From Icerya purchasi (taxonomy: Eukaryota; Arthropoda; Insecta; Hemiptera; Monophlebidae): a DNA stretch of 64,000 nt. The translations under genes were made by a program, and so were the position numbers. The stretch is from positions 376,886,188 through 376,950,187 of the forward strand of contig CM077116.1 in NCBI GenBank assembly GCA_039619475.1, in the 5' to 3' direction. The notes below the pieces were generated by a model that worked only from the letters and a program-made list of their open reading frames with translations, searched no databases and was not told where the DNA came from. Positions 35,276 through 47,819 of this stretch are shown piece by piece (positions within the stretch are counted from its first letter, which is position 1; every line of letters starts with the position of its first letter).

Positions 35276-35439
35276 CATTATAATCGGTTCACATGAGCAA
35301 AAGTTATGCACTAACAGACATAAAAAAAAAAAACATACGCGACGAACGTATACCCCCTTCTTTTTTGAGGTCGGTGGAAACAAGGTTACAGAAGAAAATA
35401 GAAACATTTATGCCACGGAATATTAATAGAATACCAGAA

Positions 35440-35560
35440 AAAGTTTATAATATAAGTAGAATTACTATCCCTCGAATTTGTAATGTGCTGGCAACGGGGT
35501 ATCAGGTCCTACCTGATCGGTACACCACTGCCTAACCAACTACGGTAACTGGTTAAATCA
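35440..35560 (-). mobile_element. tRNA-like SINE fragment, minus strand
   Basis: Reverse-complemented: GTAGTTGGTTAGGCAGTGG (A-box-like), then about 25 nt later AGGTAGGACCTGATACCCC (B-box-like), then GTTGCCAGCACATTACAAAT. It is in opposite orientation to the tRNA-like head at 35186-35275, and the sequences differ, so this is a second SINE type. Confidence 0.4.
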
Positions 35561-35689
35561 TCGAAATCGGTGAAATATGGGAAAGAAACTTTATGCGCAC
35601 GAACCTATCAATGGGATGTTTTCGCAGTCGACATTTTTGAAAAATTTTTAATTGCACCTTTAGTTTTTGATCACAACTTGGATATATCA

Positions 35690-35735
35690 GTTTGTATGTT
35701 AGTTGACTTGCAGTGAAATTTCGGTTTCGACCGAA
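35690..35735. other. short stem-loop with TTTCGGT/ACCGAAA arms
   Basis: ATTTCGGTTTCGACCGAAAGG can fold with TTTCGGT and ACCGAAA arms, followed by GGTTAAAA. It resembles the ACCGAAA..TTA part of the stem-loops at 23.68 and 35.05 kb. Confidence 0.35.
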
Positions 35736-35749
35736 AGGTTAAAAATATT

Positions 35750-37215
35750 AAATATCAGTTATCGTCTGTAGAACGAATTTAATTAATACAAAAGTTGGAA
35801 AATTGAAAAAGAATAATATACCTAATCGGCATTCATAAATTTTACAACTCACCCTAAAACTTAAACATGTATTAAAACGAGAATGCTTGTCAACTTTGTA
35901 CCGTTGCCTCAAAATTAACGTCGACTCAATCAAGAAATGCCCCATATCGCGTGAAACTGCTTATTGTTTCTGCTACTGTCCAACTGATATATCACTACAC
36001 AATTTCAACAGCGCAGCGTAACATCGTAAAGCAAAGGTATTTTTTCTGGCTACCTGTACTCGAAATAGCACAATTTTTGAGAAAACTTAAAATCTGATAA
36101 TGATAAAAAAAATAAAATAAAAAAAGAGAAAAATTTTCGCGTTCACACATTAATTGTTTAATGCTAACCGCGGAAAGGAGAGAAAACTCAAAGGGGTCAG
36201 TCGCTTCAAGAACGATGTTTAGGAATTACTTTTTCTTAGCTTTACGCTGAATAACAGAACTGCTTTCAGTAAAATTAGTTTGTCATTCGCCGTTATCAAT
36301 AATCTTTACTTGTTTGTACGGTGTTATTTTGTAAGTACATTTTTACAAAATGGAAAATTGTCCCCATAATAAAGCGTTTAAATATGACAGCAATTTAAAA
36401 TACTGTGTACAAAATATCGTAAATCTCTGATTACAGAATAATTTTTCCATTATGTAACAAAAGTTTATAGCGCATTAAAAATTTAAAAAAAATTCCTTTC
36501 ATCAAAATATAAATACACACCGATATAACAGGATACCACATCATTCCAAATTTCAATAATTATTCCGCCAGCAAGAAATATTTAATTAATCTGATTTTTG
36601 AGTTTGAACGTTTATTATATATACAATTAGAATACTTCTATCCAATATAATTTATTATAACATTTAAATCCGTGGAAGTAAATATTACACCCTTTTTTTT
36701 TTTAAATTCATTAACAGAACAAGCCGTACTTGTCAAATAGTTTTCGCTAGTTATGAAAATAAACACTCCAGCTGAAATTCCAATGTATTGTTGTGCTCAT
36801 TGTAAAATTTATACTTATTCCTTGATTAAAAATTATTATAAAACAAGTAACAATTACGATTATACCATGTTTTACACATTCTACGGTTACTTTAATTTCA
36901 AATTATAATATAGATTTGATTGAAATTATCGATCGTTATGAAACGACAAATGTAGATCTACTGAAAGATGCTTCCCAGATAGACACTCGTTCAAGTATCG
37001 ACAACCGAAACATATGAAAACCGGCGCCTTGTCCCTCGCGAAATCTTATACAAAATATAATTTTCAATTACCGATCATCCAAGTTCACATAAAGGCGCAT
37101 CATTTTATACATATTTACGTAGATTACACGAATCATCGCTTCAAAAACAAATTAACAAAATTTAAATAGTAAATCAAAAATAGCCTTAAACAATAATTAC
37201 AACGCACAATCAGTT
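35750..37215. other. intergenic, nothing recognised
   Basis: AT-rich DNA without recognised elements. Confidence 0.5.
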
Positions 37216-37224
37216 GACAGCTTT

Positions 37225-37275
37225 TTATATATTTTTATTTATTTATTTTTATTTATTTATTTATTTATTTTTTGA
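37225..37275. repeat. (ATTT)n microsatellite
   Basis: Ten or so imperfect ATTT units with short interruptions. Confidence 0.85.
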
Positions 37276-38010
37276 TTAATATGTTTTATTGCTCATAAAT
37301 TTGTGTGACATAACGGATTCCGATGTGGAAGGCGAATGTCCAAGTATCGACATTAGGCTAATTCTCGGTCAAGTACCGCCTTTACAAAAAAGTTTAAACG
37401 AGGTCATACTTATTATAATTTCGGTATGCGAAAGAATTTTTTATATCGCCCATTTCTGTACTTGCCATATGTGTATTGAAATATTACACATAATATATTA
37501 ACAAATTAAAAAATTAAATAACCAATGTGTTTCGTGATAACGAACTACAACACATTCATAGTAAAATATAAACAGAGTTTTCTTATAGGATATTTGTAAG
37601 ATTAAGCTATTTGCCATTATGGATCTGTGCCAACTCCGTCACATATATGCTAAACGTATATTCTCCTGTATAAGCACACATTCAAACTGTCCTACACATT
37701 CACGCACACACGTCTATACCTTATTTACAATTTTTTGCATTATAAGTGCATATTTTTAATTGTTTTTTTTATTTAAGGTTTGTACACACACGTTGGCTTT
37801 TTAAATTGATTACAAGCGCAGGCATGTACACATGAAAATGTTTTTTTAAATTTTATTTGCTTTTTAACGTCTTTATTTACGGCCATAGTTGTCCGGAAAT
37901 TCAAAAAAAATATATTTATCTTGCTCAGTTGGTCCGGATAGATGGCTGGTGAATTGTCCTTGTCATTAGATTTTCATTTGCTCATTTTTCCAATACGTTT
38001 TTCTTTATTC
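37276..38010. other. intergenic, nothing recognised
   Basis: AT-rich, with CACA-rich words near 37675-37710. No gene is recognised. Confidence 0.5.
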
Positions 38011-38015
38011 ATATA

Positions 38016-38083
38016 AAAAAAAAGAGAAAAAAAAAGAAAAGAGAAAAAAAGAGAGAAAAAGAAGAGGAGAAGAGAAGAGAAGT
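38016..38083. repeat. purine (A/G) tract
   Basis: About 68 bases, almost purely A and G, in AAAAGAGA/GAAGAG units. Confidence 0.85.
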
Positions 38084-38104
38084 GGAATAATTTAAACTTA
38101 TTTT

Positions 38105-38260
38105 GATATGGAAGTGGTCAAGTGGTAAGCTACTCAGTCGCCAGGCCATAAAAAAAAAAAAAAAAAAAAACGTCTTTATTATTTTATTTATTTTTAGTTA
38201 AAATCTAAGCAGTTTGGTTTTAATTCCGGCTTTGTTGTCTCATAAATTTCAATACGTTGT
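38105..38260 (+). mobile_element. possible tRNA-derived SINE, interrupted by poly(A)
   Basis: TGGTCAAGTGGTAAGC (38115-38130) is A-box-like and GGTTTTAATTCC (38216-38227) is a weak B box. They are separated by about 90 nt that include a run of about 22 A (38149-38170). Without that run the spacing would be near tRNA-like. The evidence is weak; chance is possible. Confidence 0.3.
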
Positions 38261-39795
38261 AAGAAAAAATGTGAAATTTCTCAGCCGAAATATTGTTGTA
38301 TGCGTGTAAATTGTCATGAAAATTTCGAAGATGGTCGTACCGGTTGCATCAAAAAATTATATAGTACATTTTAGCTATTTTCATTGCACGTACATGTGCC
38401 TTTATTAGTTAGATTCATCTTGAAAAAATGTGTTGAAAATTTCTCGTGGTTTGTGAATAGCTATGCGGTATAAAAATCTGGTTTTATAGTTATTCAGCTG
38501 TAAGTATGACGTCCGGTTATGCCTTCATTCCTCATTTGTTGATATTTATTGCAATAATAATTCTCCGCATCAGTTTTAAGAGCTTTTTGTATTTTTTTTC
38601 TTATATAATGGTCAGCAATTTTGTGTTCTTACATACGGTAAGTTTGTCTCTTGTATCATATGCTCGTTTGTTTGTTTTTTTGGCTCATCAACGAAGGGCC
38701 ATGGTTAATAAGAAGTAATCAATACAGCAATGATGATGAATGGACAAGGAAAGGACTGGACATAAGAAGCGCGATAAGCAGCAGGAAGTGCCTTAGAGCG
38801 CTTAATACAAAAAGAGATTATCACATGATAATTGTTTCGGACAACTGCATCATTTAGTTGGAGAGAACAATAAAGGGAAGAAGGAAATAAAAAGTGTAAA
38901 CGGGTGATAGGTACTAGGAAATGATAGAAGTGGCGAAATTAAAATTTTTGTGAATGAACATGACTCCTTACTGAACATTAATACTTAATGTTATAAAGTT
39001 AAAGCAGAGGACATCCGCTAAGGATACTAAGGCCGAATGGGAGGTGGTTCTATATGTGCTGCAAGCATTTATCGGAAATTTTCTCTGTACACAATACGAC
39101 TGCTTTTTTTGTCATTAAGCTGCGATAGCTTAGAGCGTTTTCAACGATTGATTTATAAAGAATGATTCTGTATTTATAGTTAAACCCCCGTATGTTCTGG
39201 CAAACTTGCAGAAGTCAGCAGTGTTCGGCTTTTAACTTCGGTTTATATCTTTGTGAAATTTGAAGGAAACAATCATTGGAATCCGCAGATGTTTGAAGAG
39301 TTCAGCAAACATTTAAGTTTAGCCCTTTCTATCATACATTAATGTTTATTTTCTTTTAGTTAAAAAAGCACAAAAATCAAAAAGCTGCTCGTTGCTGTTA
39401 GTATTTTATCCTACATCAAGATATGATTAAAAACACGTAGTCCGCGTGCGCGCCAGGATCAACATTACCATTCCAATTTAAGCGCTTTATCGAAGAAAAA
39501 CATTCACTCCCAGGGATATCTGCAGTTTAATAACAATAATGAAAAATCGCGGCATAAATTTACATTCACAAATCCAACAATATGTAATAGACAGAAATAT
39601 TTAAAAATAAAAGCGATACACCTTATAAAACTAATAACACATGATTTCTTAAATTGGTTAATGTAATTTAGAACTAGTTATAAATACAAGAAAGCTGGTA
39701 TATATAAAATAACATATTCAACGTGTAAAATAATATGCGTAATTAGGACGAGTTCGTTGTTCTTTTACAATACAATAACTATTTTGCAGAAACTA
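38261..39795. other. intergenic, nothing recognised
   Basis: No recognised gene or element. A plus-strand frame of 70 codons at 38506-38718 is hydrophobic and includes a GTAAGT at 38639, but it has no family. Confidence 0.45.
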
Positions 39796-39803
39796 CTCAT
39801 ATA

Positions 39804-40102
39804 CATAGGCGTCGCCAAGGGGGGCAAGGGAAGGCCGTTGTCTCCCCTGGAGCTTCGAAACTTTTTAATCAACTGGCCATGATTATTATTCATAGGCGCG
39901 TAATCATGGACAATTTGGAAGACTTTTATAATAAATTAGTAGAACAATTTGCCAGAAACCCACTAAAATTATGTTTTAATTAAAATTTTATCCTTGTTTA
40001 ATAAAATATTAAGCCTTTACAAATTACACATATTATTTTTTCTATAACTCATATTCTCTTTCTATCATCTCCCCCTCAGCTCATCGGCTGGCGACGCTCT
40101 TG
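39804..40102 (+). mobile_element. hAT MITE (GGGCGTCGCCAG family), copy 3
   Basis: The left end is CATAGGCGTCGCCAAG. The right end, reverse-complemented, is CAAGAGCGTCGCCAGC. Perfect 8-bp duplication CTCATATA at 39796-39803 and 40103-40110. It carries an extra ~40-bp internal segment between two ACAATTT words, shared only with the copy at 61450-61763. Confidence 0.92.
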
Positions 40103-40110
40103 CTCATATA

Positions 40111-40795
40111 CATATGCATGTATTCGTAATCGTGTAAACAAATCGTCAACTTCAGAACATATTATCAAACTTAAAACATAAACATACAATATTAGCACAA
40201 ATGTGTCTATTATAAAATATATAAATCGCTTTATTTACTAAGCAACATTGAAATATATTACATTTAAATATAATGGCATTACTACTAACAGAAACGCATG
40301 ATTAATCGATATAATTTATTATTCCAAATTAAATTATGATTATATTCATTCTCTTTTATTATCTATTACGTACACCCTGTTTAATAATTAGTTAGTGGAA
40401 ATATAGAAAATTATACACACAATCGCTAACACTTAAACCGAATATATGTAAATTAATATTTTAAAAACGTATTTTCTTCAGTACTCAGAAACGAAAGAAA
40501 AACATGTATTAGTAGAAAAGTTGAACTTATTATTTCTTATTTTAAGGATACCCAATGAACTTATGTTCAGGTGAAAAAAGAATAAGGAATGCCCGATAAA
40601 CTGAATTATTAACATTTCTTTGAGAATCTGTTTCGGGGATATTCCGATAATATGTGTCACATTTATTTTCATTAGCATGTTGTCTCCCTTCTAATACAGA
40701 AGATTGCATATTCTTATAAACACGTTCCTCATCATCATCATCAAGTCCATTTCTCACGTAAGGATGTGAATGATATTGCTTTTACGATTTTCTTT
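40111..40795. other. intergenic, nothing recognised
   Basis: AT-rich DNA; short overlapping minus-strand frames without domains. Confidence 0.5.
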
Positions 40796-40799
40796 CATT

Positions 40800-41850
40800 T
40801 ACCCCCGGTCCATTATGCAATGCTTCCGACCTGCCGCACCTAGTTGCCGCCCCTACTTGGTCAAATCATCGTATAGGACATTTATCTTTGTTTTTCTCGC
40901 TATGTGACCGAAATATCTGATTATACCTTTATTAATTCTAGTTATCAATCTGTTATCTACCCTCAGCTCGTCTAAAATTGATTTGTTAGTTCGGCGAACC
41001 ATTTATGGTATTCGGAGCATTTATATACTCCCATCTCGAAGGCATTTATTCGATTTTTATCTACTTTTTTGATGGTCCACATTTCCGACACCATATCCTG
41101 AAACGGGGAAGATTAATATGTTAACTAGTTTTAGCTTAGTGTTCCACTGTTGTATTCGTGTCCTTCCATATTTTCTTTATGCTCCATTATTGCAGCTCTC
41201 GCCATCGCAAGACGGCTGCGGATTTCTGCATTCTCCTGTGTTCGTAATTACTGACTCGAGATAATTAAGCTCACTTATTACTTCGTATCCCGCAATCGCC
41301 TTAGTTTGCTGCCGATTCCTTTTAACTCTGTCAATTTACCTTTGTCTTGACCTAATTCACTTTCAAGCGTTCGTTTTCACTTACGGACTTCAATTTATCT
41401 ATAAAATCTACTAATTCTTCTTTAGATGATGCTAACAATACTATATGGTGTACGTAACGAAAATTGTTTAACCTTATGTCCTCCTCTTGTTATTCCTCCT
41501 TCCTAATTCTCAAGCAGTTCATGCATAACGTAGTCACTACACATATTGAATAATATAGAAGATAAAGTACATCCCTATCTAACTCATGTTACAAGTTTGA
41601 AAGGTTGCGAATTTATATTTTTGACTCTTACTACGCTTAAGTCATTTTTATATACACTTTTCTAATTCTGGTGTTCCTGTTTCTCTTGTAGTGTTTACTA
41701 TAGGGTTTATTCGATATCATAGAATCGAACGCCTTATAAAAATCTACGAAACATAAGTACGTTTTGAGTTGATATTGCTTTTTCTATAATTTGTCGGATG
41801 TTCAAGATTATTTGCTCGCTGGTTCGCAGTCCCATTGAATCGTATTAAGT
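40800..41850 (-). pseudogene. decayed RTE/BovB-like reverse transcriptase
   Basis: Reading leftwards in shifting frames there is IRQIIEKAIS, then FVDFYKAFDS (41750-41721, RT motif A with the first catalytic Asp). Next is a RQGCTLS..LFNMCSDYV stretch (GC of motif B), then YVHHIVLLASSKEE, where the catalytic YADD has become YVHH. The C-terminal block MWTIKK.D..RINAFEMGVYK and ELRVDNRLITRINKGIIRYF with GHIARKT (40917-40884) follows. This order and wording fit the RTE/BovB-like LINE clade, as does 48306-49378. Multiple frame changes, stops and the lost YADD show that the copy is dead. Bounds are approximate. Confidence 0.7.
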
Positions 41851-42480
41851 AGAATTTTACTGGCATGATTATATTTTATTTAATCGTATATTCTGAAGAT
41901 GTTTGTTATGTGTTTACATTTTTCATTGTTTTAATTAACATATTTTCTGTTTACGTGTTCATTTATTAATTAGAATTGCAGTAGCCGGAACGAATAAAAT
42001 TTTTGTCACGAGTAGAGTTTCGCATCGATTAAGTAACACGGAGTACAACACTTCACTTTCTGAAAACACTGATTTTGTTCCATAGACACTTTTTTCAAAG
42101 CAAAGATTAATGCATAACCTTTTTAAATTAAAATTCTAATTCTGTAACTACGCAATTACAATTTAAATACAACAGTTTGTGCATTGAATTTAACAATGCA
42201 TTGAATTTTCATAGCTCTGTAAAAGACGCAGACTTTAAGTGATGAAAGTTTTAATCCTAGGAGTCGTGCCGCAGAAAGCTAATTGAAATTTAAAATGAAC
42301 AGATATTGAGAATATGAAACAAGGTTAAGAAGAAATAAATAAAGAGAAATGGATGATAAATTTCGTGAATGAAAAATTGTTCCTTTTTGAAACCTAGTTG
42401 TGCCCCTTCTATTTCCGTATTTGATCCATTTTCAGTGACGCTGATGAAAATGTTGTTGATAAAGTCGCTTTTATCAACAC
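41851..42480. other. intergenic, nothing recognised
   Basis: AT-rich DNA. Confidence 0.5.
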
Positions 42481-42487
42481 CGATGAT

Positions 42488-42760
42488 TTTAGGCATCGGC
42501 TTTGCAGACCGCCTAACCGATGAAACTCGCATTTTATTTCACATTCAACGACGGATTACTATTATCCCATGAATTACCCCCAAAAAAATAAAAGATTAAA
42601 AAGAATAAACATCAGCTCATCCAAATTTTCGATTACGCTATTTCACATTCAACTGATGGAATATTGTTATCTCATAAATTAAACGAAAAAATAAAAGACT
42701 AGTAAGCGGATCATCCATATTTTCGATTAGGCATCAATATCGGTATGCAGAAAATTCCAT
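42488..42760. repeat. diverged ~105-bp tandem duplication
   Basis: TTTCACATTCAAC starts at about 42537 and again at about 42642. Both are followed by GGA.TA.T.TTATC..ATAA, an AAAAAATAAAAGA run and CATCCA.ATTTTCGATTA. TTAGGCATC...TGCAGA words at 42488 and 42731 extend the register. Two full units plus partial ones; function unknown. Confidence 0.7.
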
Positions 42761-45245
42761 TGAGTGTAATCTATTCTTTACACGAATAATATACATACTA
42801 CCGCCGTGATTTTTAGTCCGACGATTCATGGATGATTTAAATAAGTACTCTTTTCGCTTTAATCTTCCATTCGAGCATATCCATTCTACAATTTACAATC
42901 GATAAATTACATACACGCATATGAGTTAATAATCTCGTAGTTTTAATTTCTATCCGTTAAGATCCAATTGTGTTGAATAAGAGTCACCGTGACAATGCCG
43001 TATCTTTTCCTCAATAATTCTACGCTACTTCTCTTTTGCTAAGAGATTTGTTTTTAATTCCAAATTATCGTGGTTAACATGCCGCTAAATTATTTTTCAT
43101 ATTACAATTTCCTAACTACTTCAAAATTATTGATAACAGTATTAAAATCTTAATACTTGGCAAACTAATCTGGATATCAGACTGATTTTTCGGCTAATAA
43201 ATCAAGCCTTAAATCCTTAGACTCTATCCAGTAATCGGAGCGCAACGGGCATTTTCTTCAGGATGTTCCTTAACGGGTTTGCTTCCGTTTTGCTACACGC
43301 GAAAATGCCATGCTTCACGTGACACTTTCCGTTGGTTTTCATTAGGCACTAACCTTGCGCCGCCAAATAAGTGGATTTTCCTTCTCGCAGGAATAAGTGT
43401 GAACCCGAAGAGATACGTTTATGAAGCTCCTTCTAGGAATACACCTTAGTCGCAGCCGACCTGTCTCTAGTTAGATTATCCAGCTATTAACATAAATAAT
43501 TTCCGCAAAAACAGCCACATTAGATGAAATATAACAATAAATATAAATAAATTGAAACGTCATTTTTGCAAGCTCTCATACCGAAATTGGTCTTGCCGAC
43601 TATTGTAAAATCCTCGAGGTCGAAGATACGGAGAAAATCTTTTCACGTCATAAGTCTAAGAGCTAATGAAATGCCATTGCAAAACGTCCGCCACTGATTA
43701 TTTTTTATCGGTTAAACTAAACGCGAGACTAGCCAGTGCAAAAATTACGCACACGGCAACTTACGGTTGAAGTTTAATGCAGATTTGTTTCGAATTCCGA
43801 GACATGTCGGAATATCCCAAAACAATTAATACTGTCAACACCTATGAATATTAATAGTCATCCTCAAAGTGCTCTATGTCGGCGTTTTTACAAGTGTGCT
43901 TAAATTCGAAACCAGCTTTTGGAGTAGTTGTCCAACACTAGAACTTGGAACAACTCTAGTAGCAGCCCTCCTTCGAAATGACTGGCAAAGCAGTTCTCAA
44001 TTTTTAGCAAATGCAGAGTCAGGCGTATGTTCCCATGTTCCATGATTATGTATTCTGAGGTGTTTCTTTTTCAAGAACGGTATCCTTTTTGATTGGAATC
44101 CGTTCTAGCCACATATAACTGCCTTGTCTCAGGTCCCTCTCGAACCAATGTTGCCCCCCATATTATCAGAGCAATATCTAAAAACTGATTTATTAAATAT
44201 CCAAAAAAAATTAAAGTAGACTGGCTTAATCGTATTGAAAAAAACAAAAGACTGTAATGCAAGACGAGAACCTCGTTGACACTATTTACTTATAACCGGA
44301 TTTATCTTACTATGTATGGTGGAAAATTTGTACGTCCTCGCGTAAAGTTCAATAAAATGCGAATTTTTAATCGACAAAAAAAGGAATAAACGCGTTTTTG
44401 AATCTAATCGTAAAAACGAAATATGCTACATAAAGTTGTTGCACTGCTTGACAATATACATTTCGCTATTAGTATTAAGGGGAAGAAAATAAATAAAAGT
44501 ACTACGATTACAAAGGAAATTTCAATAGCTAACGTAATTACAAACATATTCGTAGAAAAAACAAATTTCCATCGACTTGGAATCTAATTTTTATCACCAA
44601 AATTAGTTGAAACATCTTAAATGATCTTGAACACGCAAGTCCCCGAAGATCTTCCCATTAAAAGAAGTTCGAAAAAGGTAAAAGAGAAAGAAGAAAAATT
44701 ATAATGCATGTACCTCTATCATTAGCTCGGATACAACCAAAGTCCCCGCAAGATCCGTGAAAACCCTATAATAATTAATAATGCACAAATGGTCGAGTCT
44801 ATGAAAAATAAAATCATAGCCAACGCAAGTAAAGTTTGATACAATCTCAGGCTGAAATATCTTAAAGAAACACTGGGATAAAATAGATAAAAGGAAAAGT
44901 AGTTTTTAATGGCGGTTTGCAAATTTTTGGTAAACTTATAATTCCGCCTCTACTGTCAAAAGAATTGGCCTTTTTTTGTTTTTGGAAGACACGTTTCTTT
45001 TTTCGCTCTGTCGGATAATTTTGGAGCCGAAATTTTGACATTTTCCCGTTTTCTTATGTCTCGTTTGAAAAGAGGAACCGGTGTTTCATGCAAACACTCG
45101 GCTAACGTGAACCGGTAGTTGAAGAAAGGTCTCTAGCATTTTCCGACCGTTTATTATGAAAATTTTTCAAGCATAAATTATAAAAAACCGAATGAAACTT
45201 GAACCGTAATATTCGCTACGGCGCTCTCTAAACTACTGATCGACA
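42761..45245. other. intergenic, nothing recognised
   Basis: AT-rich DNA, no transposon ends paired, frames under 70 codons. Confidence 0.5.
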
Positions 45246-45253
45246 CACAGTTG

Positions 45254-45887
45254 CAGTGGTGGATCCACGGGGTTCGGAATAGGGAACATTTCCCCTCCCC
45301 CTAAAAGAACCGAAGCCTCTATGAAAAAATTGGTTATAAAAGAGAAATTTAATTTATGCTATAAAAGATTTCTATGAATTTTACACCTATGGATTTTAAT
45401 GATTAATATTTAATACTATTTTCTAGTAAAACTATTAATGTTACGTTTTTATTCTCTTTTTAAAAATCCAACTGTCATCGTTCTTTTTCCATTTTTATTT
45501 ATTTTTAATTTTGCAATTTTAATTAAAAATAGTTCAATGAGAAATATATATGTATTTAAACTTGCTCATGGCCAAAGAATTCTGATCGAATTACTAACAA
45601 AAACAAAAATAAAGTCTAATAAAAATACTATCTTACTATTCTAAACTACCATATTTAAGGTATAATTTTATAATTTCGTTTTATTTTTCACCCCCTTAAA
45701 TATAAGACTTAAATTAAAAATTGTAATAATTATGTATTTTTAAAACATCTTTATGAATTTCTAAAGAGGTGGTCGCTGTTTGATTTTCTTTATGAAACAG
45801 GGGGCATTTCTCAAATCTACCGTAGAAAATTTTACGTAATTATATAATCCCCCCTCCCTCAAAAATTTCCTTCTGGATCCGCTCCTG
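45254..45887. mobile_element. non-autonomous hAT element, CAGTGGTGGATCCA type
   Basis: The left end is CAGTGGTGGATCCACGG. The right end, reverse-complemented, is CAGGAGCGGATCCAGAAGG. Perfect 8-bp duplication CACAGTTG at 45246-45253 and 45888-45895. At 634 bp it has no transposase; a 68-codon plus-strand frame inside is not recognisable. Its termini differ from the other two hAT groups in this window. Confidence 0.92.
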
Positions 45888-45895
45888 CACAGTTG

Positions 45896-46735
45896 ACGTT
45901 TTTTATAATTCTTGCGTTATTCTTGACAAGTCCGATACTAAAAAGGACGAAAAATAATACAGTCGATGTAAAAAATATTCCTGAAAAAACAGTTTATTTT
46001 AATATGTTCAGGAATATAGAGTTAATTTTATATAAAGCCGTTTAAACATATTTAGAGTGTTACTTTTTTGCCGATAAGCAAATATTTCCAATTTCGCCAG
46101 CTTGCTACACTTTAAGGTATCTAATAGAAAAAGTAAAAAAAAATAGAAAAAGTTTTCTGTATTTGCCGATAAGCAATCGCTGTCTCTAGTTTCGAAAGAG
46201 TTGTTTAATAACTCGAACTTCTTCTAATACAGCGACAGCACGTAAAATCTTCAAAATACCTTTTTTTTTCAGTGAGACATTTTCATCTGCCTTAATTGTT
46301 AATTTTCTACTTTACCGTTAACATCAACGATACATAATTTCACTGTTGGCAATTTTATTTTCAAAGCAAACTTAAGAATACTTTTAAACTATGTACTTTT
46401 CCCCTACGAAATTCAAGCGTTGTAAAATTGCAAATTTTTTACCTATTTTTAGCGTTTACGGTAAACAATGAAATAGCAGTTGTTACTCAAGAACTGATGT
46501 GTAAGTCCGATGGTCAATTTTAATGTCTTTTTACGAGAAATAACTATGACACACGAGCGCATAAATTTTGTAGTCATACTCTCCGAATATGTATTTCGAA
46601 CAAAAATACCAGGAATACATGACGACATAAAAAATCGCTTAAAATCTTCCATCCATCCGATAAGCAATATACTTTCTCGCACTATCTTCTCATAGCGCCA
46701 GCACTCAGTCGTCAGCTTCTTTCCGACCTGTTCAG
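45896..46735. other. intergenic, nothing recognised
   Basis: AT-rich DNA. The minus-strand frame at 46449-46739 (96 codons) has no recognised domain. Confidence 0.45.
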
Positions 46736-46739
46736 TCAT

Positions 46740-47022
46740 CGTTCTACTATTGTCTCCTTAATCAGATTAAGAATTAATCATTCTCTTCCCCGCTTCTCCT
46801 ACCTCCTCCTTCCTGTCCTCTCCGAAACTCCGATTCTCCTTCTTCGAATGTTCCGCTCTTGTTAGCGTTCTCTTTTGTCTTGTCTCTTGGCCTTCCGGCT
46901 CTTTACAGTGTGCTTCCTTAATATTCTCTCCTGCCCATCGCCGTCAATAATTCCCTTCCTTTGTTCTTTCCATTATTGTCGAAAAATCTAATTTCCTAGC
47001 ACAGTACATTCGAGTAGTTGAT

Positions 47023-47025
<3 letters not shown>
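46740..47025 (+). pseudogene. LINE 3'-end fragment, same family as 33655-34525
   Basis: CT-rich coding-like sequence resembles the 34180-34480 part of the RNase H-bearing LINE: an RLRINHSL start, then TCTC-rich serine/leucine codons and a FRSC..SLL segment corresponding to the Cys/His-knuckle region. It stops at a T29 run (47026-47054), which is the reverse-complemented poly(A) of the next, opposite copy. Confidence 0.6.

Positions 47026-47054
<29 letters not shown>
47026..47054 (-). repeat. poly(T) = poly(A) tail of the minus-strand LINE
   Basis: 29 T in a row immediately beyond the minus-strand LINE 3' end. Confidence 0.85.
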
Positions 47055-47057
<3 letters not shown>

Positions 47058-47720
47058 GGTACGCCAACGAAGAGCAACAGCCCAATCAGCCAAGGAATCT
47101 AAGTAATAGTTCAAAAGGAGAATAACATATTAGATTTCAATCTGGTACGAGATTGAATGAATAAAAGATGCTAGAATAGGAACAACTGACAAGGAAGGAA
47201 ATGAGAGAACATAAGAGTCATTGTATGGAGTAGGAAGACGAAGATCCAAAAGCCGAGAATAAAAGAGAGAACGTTCTGAAGAGAGTGAGGAACATTCGAA
47301 GAAGACGTGATTGATATCACACAGAAAAAAGGAGTCCTCTGGGTGAAGAGGGCACCGCGGAGAAGAGACGAGGGAAAAACGATAAAGTGACGAAGGAAGA
47401 AAGGTATGACCGAAACGAAGATGACATATAGCGGTGATCAGGGGACGACAAAAGGAAGGAAACATGTCGAAACATCTGGTCAAAGAAGGTAGGGCTGAAC
47501 GAAAAGATAAAAGGAATTCGGATTTGAGAAAAGGGAAAAATAAATATACTTCCATAATCTAAGGTGAAACTGTTTGGAAATATGATTAATATTGGGGGCG
47601 GAAAATTTATGAAGAGGATGTCCATTGGATGCTCCTGAGCGAGCCAATTTAAGCCCCCAAAAAGAAAAAAGAAAAAAAAAGAGCTTTCTTCAACAAAGTT
47701 TTTTTTTAACAAGTTCAAGA
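47055..47720 (-). pseudogene. LINE ORF2 C-terminal fragment, poly(A) tailed
   Basis: Minus-strand frames (47555-47130 and 47718-47317, out of register) give NWLAQEHPMDILFI..., then HLRFGHTFLPSSLYRFSL, then CPLHPEDSFFLCDINHVFFE and CSSLSSERSLFYSRL. The Cys/His pattern C.LH...C..NH.F.EC is the terminal knuckle of I/R1/Jockey-type LINE ORF2 proteins, here nearly intact. The minus-strand 3' end is followed by the 47026-47054 poly(A), so this is a genuine 3' terminus of a 5'-truncated insertion. One frame change separates the two parts. Confidence 0.7.
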
Positions 47721-47819
47721 AATAGAAAAAAAAAGAGAAAAAAATTATGTTCTTATACGCTTACAGAGTAAAAATAATAAAAAGGTTTACCGTCCTGTAC
47801 TGTTTTTTTTTAAACTGGG

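Noticed and set aside
46449..46739. 96-codon minus-strand frame
   Set aside because: No recognised family and overlapped by a plus-strand frame; next to LINE debris.
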